The translations under genes and the position numbers were made by a program. The notes below the pieces were generated by a model, which ran no database searches, was not told the origin of the DNA, and saw only the letters and a list, made by a program, of their open reading frames with translations. DNA of 64,000 nucleotides from Plectrocnemia conspersa. Its lineage: Eukaryota; Arthropoda; Insecta; Trichoptera; Polycentropodidae. Shown in pieces: positions 60,690 to 64,000 of the stretch (position 1 is the stretch's first letter; every line of letters begins with the position of its first letter). Location of the stretch: positions 398,271 through 462,270 of the forward strand of contig VTFK01000371.1 of assembly GCA_009617715.1 (NCBI GenBank), given 5' to 3'.

Positions 60690-61280
60690 TAAACGACAAC
60701 AATCGATTCATCCCACCCCATGCACACTATTCGTGCGAACATTTAGTTATAGTCACAATGGCGCAATTTCCTCATCCCTAGACGTTTTCAATTATTCAGC
60801 CAGGTGAGCGAGTGCGAGAGAGAGTTTAATTTTTCGAGTGTCGGTTGCAAAGAAGAAGAGCGTTATAATGAAACGTCCCGGCGGTCCATTCTCGGCCGGC
60901 CGAAAAACCCGCACAAGTTGATGTAGATAAATTAATGCATGCTAACAAAAGACACTAAAAGCAACATAAACCAGAATCCGAAAAGGTTCCACTCTGTTGT
61001 CCTGATACGGGCGGGCGGGGAAGACGTGACGTGACCGGAAATTAAGGTCGAGGGGTCTCACGGACCCCTGACCGGCCCACCGTGTCCACCGTGGCGGGGC
61101 ACCGCAGGACCTTAGGGGCTTGGCTACACGTATTTTATTTAATGTGGATTCTGCTGGTGCTACGAGGTATGGGAACGTGTGGAAGATCGATACAGTTATT
61201 GCCTCTGAATGGCTTATCTATATATATAAAAATAATTAAGATAATATCTCATTTGACCGAAACTTAAGCCCTAGAAGCTC
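60690..61280. other. G+C-rich non-coding island
   Basis: Balanced to G+C-rich from 60700 to 61220, with GGCGGTCCATTCTCGGCCGG near 60879 and GGGCGGGCGGGG near 61009. CAGCCAGGTGAGCG near 60798 is an acceptor/donor-like juxtaposition with a modest T-rich tract. This island is the closest large one to the dpr exon. No coding. Confidence 0.4.
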
Positions 61281-61911
61281 CTGTGGTGAAGGAATTTTTG
61301 GTTAAAACTTTCAGTTGAAGTAATTTATATTTACTACCCGTTACAAAGTACAAAATGTAGGGTTATGTTATGCTCATCTAATTAAATTAACTAAGGTAAT
61401 ATTGAATTATTTAATGTGGAAAGCTTTAGAAGAATCGTTCAAAAACAAAGTGATTCTCTAGACAAAATTTTCTTTCAGGGATGAGATTTTTAATAAATAG
61501 AATTACTAAAGTTATAACACAAAGATTAACTTTTTACTAATATAACTTCTTAATGACGTATATTTCTTATTAGTTTAATTTTGCAACTAACATACATATT
61601 TTGGTATCTAATATTCAATATATATTTATTTTTAAAATATATACATTAATTTGACAAGTATTCATCTAACAAGTCAATTACTTTTTATTACTACTTTATT
61701 TTTATGGGCGGGGTGAAATTTAATATACTTTTTAAGCAAGAAGGCAAATCGATATAAATAAATGAGATTCTAGGAATACTCTTGCCTTTGGCAGCAACTG
61801 CTTTTCTTTGTACAGTTTTGGTTCATAATATTTTTTATATGCTAGAATCAGTGAATTATTTCAGCTTAAAAAAATCAGTAACTAATATGTACGACTTTGC
61901 TCAATTGTAAT
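61281..61911. other. AT-rich DNA, nothing recognised
   Basis: A/T-rich filler up to hAT element 2. Confidence 0.6.
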
Positions 61912-62935
61912 TAGGGATTCTGTGTCGAGACAACCCGGGAATTTATTCCCGAGAATTCAAAGATTTTTTGCTGTCTCGAGTCTCGGGAATTTAAAAATTA
62001 ATAACCCGGGACTCGAGACTTTCCGAAGTGCAATTTTACAAAAATATGTAAAGAGCGAATTTGATGTCGAGCTTAATTTATGTCTCGATATGAAGACAAG
62101 GTGGAATTCCTTATTACCCATGATCTCGAGATTTCGAAAGTTTTTAAATTGCATTAGAAAATCATTAATTGATCTTGGCATCGGCCAAATTTAGAATGAA
62201 TCGAACATTCACGTATTGGAAAATATTTGTGAAGTACTCACTCCTATAAAACTGGCAGCTGAAGCTCTAAGTCGTCGAGATGCCACTTTATTAACTTCCA
62301 AAATTATTGTTAATTTCCTTTTAAAAAAAATATTTGAAATGAACACAACTCTGTCGCACGAACCACCAAAATATTTCAACGACTATAAATAAAAAAATCA
62401 ACTTTAAAAAGGAATTTCAGATATTAGATTCAACTATCAAGCGAACTCCAAATCTAGAGCTTTTATTCAAATCATTGCTTACAATTAAGCCAACATCTAC
62501 AGAAAGCGAGAGAGTTTTTTCTACATCTGGAATATTTGCCACAAAAACCAGGAACAGGCTATGTGATTCATCATTAAACGCCTTGGTGTTTTTAAAAACA
62601 TATTTTTCCTTACAAAAGTAAAGGTTTTAACTTAATATTGATATAAATATTGCGATTAAAAAAATGTAATAAATTAAATTTAAATAAATATCGAATAAAG
62701 TGTTTTTAAATTGTTTCAATAAATTTTCACCTATCGTACCCATAACACAAATAATATAAGTTTATAATAATAAATTAATTAAAGTTATTAATAATAAGTT
62801 AATTTTTTAACATACTTTTTTTTCATGATTATACGAAAAATAATCAAAGTCTCGAGTCCCGGGAATTCCCGGGACTTTAAAAATTTGGGTTTCGAGTCCC
62901 GGGAATCGAAAAAACCCGAGACTTCAGAATCCCTA
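61912..62935 (+). mobile_element. Non-autonomous hAT element 2 (perfect TSD)
   Basis: TIRs TAGGGATTCTG (61912-61922) and CAGAATCCCTA (62925-62935). The 8-bp target duplication ATTGTAAT is perfect (61904-61911 and 62936-62943). The subterminal 80-120 bases at each end carry repeated GAGTCCCGGGAATTCCCGGG-like palindromes. Total 1024 bp. Contains the C-terminal part of a transposase in broken frames. Confidence 0.92.
62027..62621 (+). pseudogene. hAT transposase C-terminal half, broken (element 2)
   Basis: KYVKSEFDVELNLCLDMKTR then WNSLLPMISRFRKFLNCI (about 62042-62155) matches the hAT segment with the conserved TRWNS motif. After a TAG the same frame continues ENICEVLTPIKLAAEALSRR (about 62218-62280). 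A frameshift later, IKPTSTESERVFSTSGIFAT and RNRLCDSSLNALVFLK (62484-62600) form the dimerisation domain, ending with TAA at 62619-62621. At least two stops and one shift; the catalytic N-terminal half is gone. Confidence 0.8.
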
Positions 62936-62943
62936 ATTGTAAT

Positions 62944-63943
62944 ATATCATAACGACACTTATATATGAGATTAGAAAAATACTTAAAAACATAATCTATG
63001 ATGGTCGATAAAAAAATTATAACAAACATAAAGTCCGGTCTTCATTAAAGTTCATATGGGATTCAAACTAAGGACTTTTTGTTTTTTTTTGAGATAATTA
63101 TTTATAGTAAAATTAATAAATACCAAATGGCAATCAAGTGTATAAAGTGTAATATCACATACTTTTTTATTTTAAAGTAAACGATGTAAATATATAGCAG
63201 ATATATATTAAGCAAACATTTTAATAGTGAGGCATATGTTCTTCTTAATCTATAATAGTCATACTCAATTTTTTTCTCAAGGCCAAATAAATATCTGTGC
63301 AGCTCTACAGTTTTAGACCAAATCGCTCTTATTCAAAAAAACAAACAAAGAAAAATATATAAATATTCTATCAAGAATACACAAGAATAAAAATATTCAA
63401 AATTATTTATTCATTCGTTTATTCAAAAATAATGTGATTTCTGATGTTGAAACAAACTTTAACCTATTTTAGACAAATCAGGCTCTTGATTGGTACAGGC
63501 TACTCGCAATATATAATCAAGTTAAAAATCAGTAAGCCGATTTATATTTAAATTATTTGCATATTTCACACTAGAATAAGATGATTCACAGATATGTAAA
63601 GTGTACTTGCAAAATTTTGTAGTCTTCCAAAGTTCAGCATACGTCTCTGTCTCCCACTTTTCTTTAAAGATTTGCTTCGTCTTTAAGCTCGATCCACTCG
63701 TCAAATAACTTTGTATAATGCTGCTATTTGTTCAATATTTTCGGTTTCTCAGTGTCAGGGATTTTCTATAAGCAACAGATCTTATCTTCTCTACGTAGCT
63801 TGATGAGCAATAATCTAATCTAATATTAAATTTATCTGACTTCCTAAATGAAAAATAATGTAAAAATTGTGCCTTCATTATTCACAGAAAATCCATACAA
63901 ACACTTTCTACCCCAACTCAAAATCTTTTCTTTCTATTTGCAG
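62944..63943. other. Last 1 kb of the intron
   Basis: A/T-rich, ending in the pyrimidine tract and CAG acceptor. A competing acceptor-like TTCATTATTCACAG lies about 60 bases upstream of the used one. A short motif TATGGGATTCAAAC near 63055 echoes TATGGGATTCGAATCC near 21278. Confidence 0.55.
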
Positions 63944-64000
63944 GTATCATGGATGAGGAAACGTGACCTGCACATCCTGACATCACACATCTTCACGTAC
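63944..64000 (+). CDS. dpr: Internal exon of a dpr-family gene (Ig domain 1), cut by window end
   Basis: The frame starting at the first base after the acceptor CAG (63941-63943) reads VSWMRKRDLHILTS and then HIFTY up to the window edge, with no stop. This matches the segment around the conserved Trp of the first Ig domain in Dpr proteins (VSW[IM]RKRDLHILT followed by a TY motif). Dpr proteins are neuronal Ig-superfamily surface proteins of arthropods that bind DIP partners during synaptic partner choice. The acceptor is good: a pyrimidine-rich tract at 63925-63940 ends in TTTGCAG. The other two frames are not supported; one meets a TGA within 25 bases. The exon therefore begins at codon position 1 (phase 0). 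Family membership is secure from the motif; which of the roughly twenty dpr paralogues it is cannot be told from 19 residues, though ILTSHIFTY is a less common variant of ILTAG...TY. Confidence 0.88.

Overview
The window looks like a piece of an AT-rich insect genome (roughly 70% A+T by eye). I place it inside one very long intron of a dpr-family gene (Dpr: neuronal cell-surface proteins with immunoglobulin domains, found in arthropods). The only host coding sequence I can support is at the right edge, 63944-64000. There a pyrimidine tract and CAG acceptor are followed by an open frame reading VSWMRKRDLHILTS and onward, the hallmark of the first Ig domain of Dpr proteins. I found no upstream dpr exon, so the intron would span at least the remaining 63.9 kb. 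The order is not decided by the sequence; Lepidoptera is plausible.

Layout. The intron alternates very AT-rich DNA with about twenty short islands of higher G+C and higher complexity (for example 2395-2790, 8390-8720, 11120-11860, 13720-14225, 33830-34400, 37290-37730, 46180-46640, 48420-48960, 54540-54935, 60690-61280). The islands carry no convincing ORFs or RNA genes; I read them as candidate conserved intronic regulatory elements. An acceptor abutting a donor-like sequence at 18257/18258 is a candidate recursive-splicing (ratchet) site.

Mobile elements make up most of what can be named. They are: a decayed member of a repeat-derived protein family (321-934); two copies of a TA-flanked mariner-type MITE, both carrying an older TTAA-flanked MITE (3172-4040, 31093-31905); two more TTAA-flanked piggyBac-type MITEs (9961-10811, 36352-36678); a mariner transposase fossil (21975-22605, minus); a 5'-truncated CR1/L2-like LINE with one in-frame stop in what remains (28412-29880, minus); four scattered 3' fragments of one retroelement-like family (12120-12460, 25855-26145, 31020-32205, 58930-59225); and three different non-autonomous hAT elements (45006-46118, 55884-57422, 61912-62935), two of them with perfect 8-bp target-site duplications.

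Tandem and inverted structures include a 4-unit ~90-bp array, a degenerate ~16-bp GAGCG array, a ~900-bp tandem array near 51.4-52.3 kb, two simple tandem duplications, a 42-bp perfect palindrome, a G+C-rich 16-bp stem hairpin, a 230-bp foldback and a 98-bp (TA)n tract. I see no tRNA, rRNA or CRISPR. No new multi-gene system is evident; the most distinctive points are the candidate ratchet site, the nested MITE chronology and the three independent hAT deletion derivatives that each keep their transposase C-terminus.
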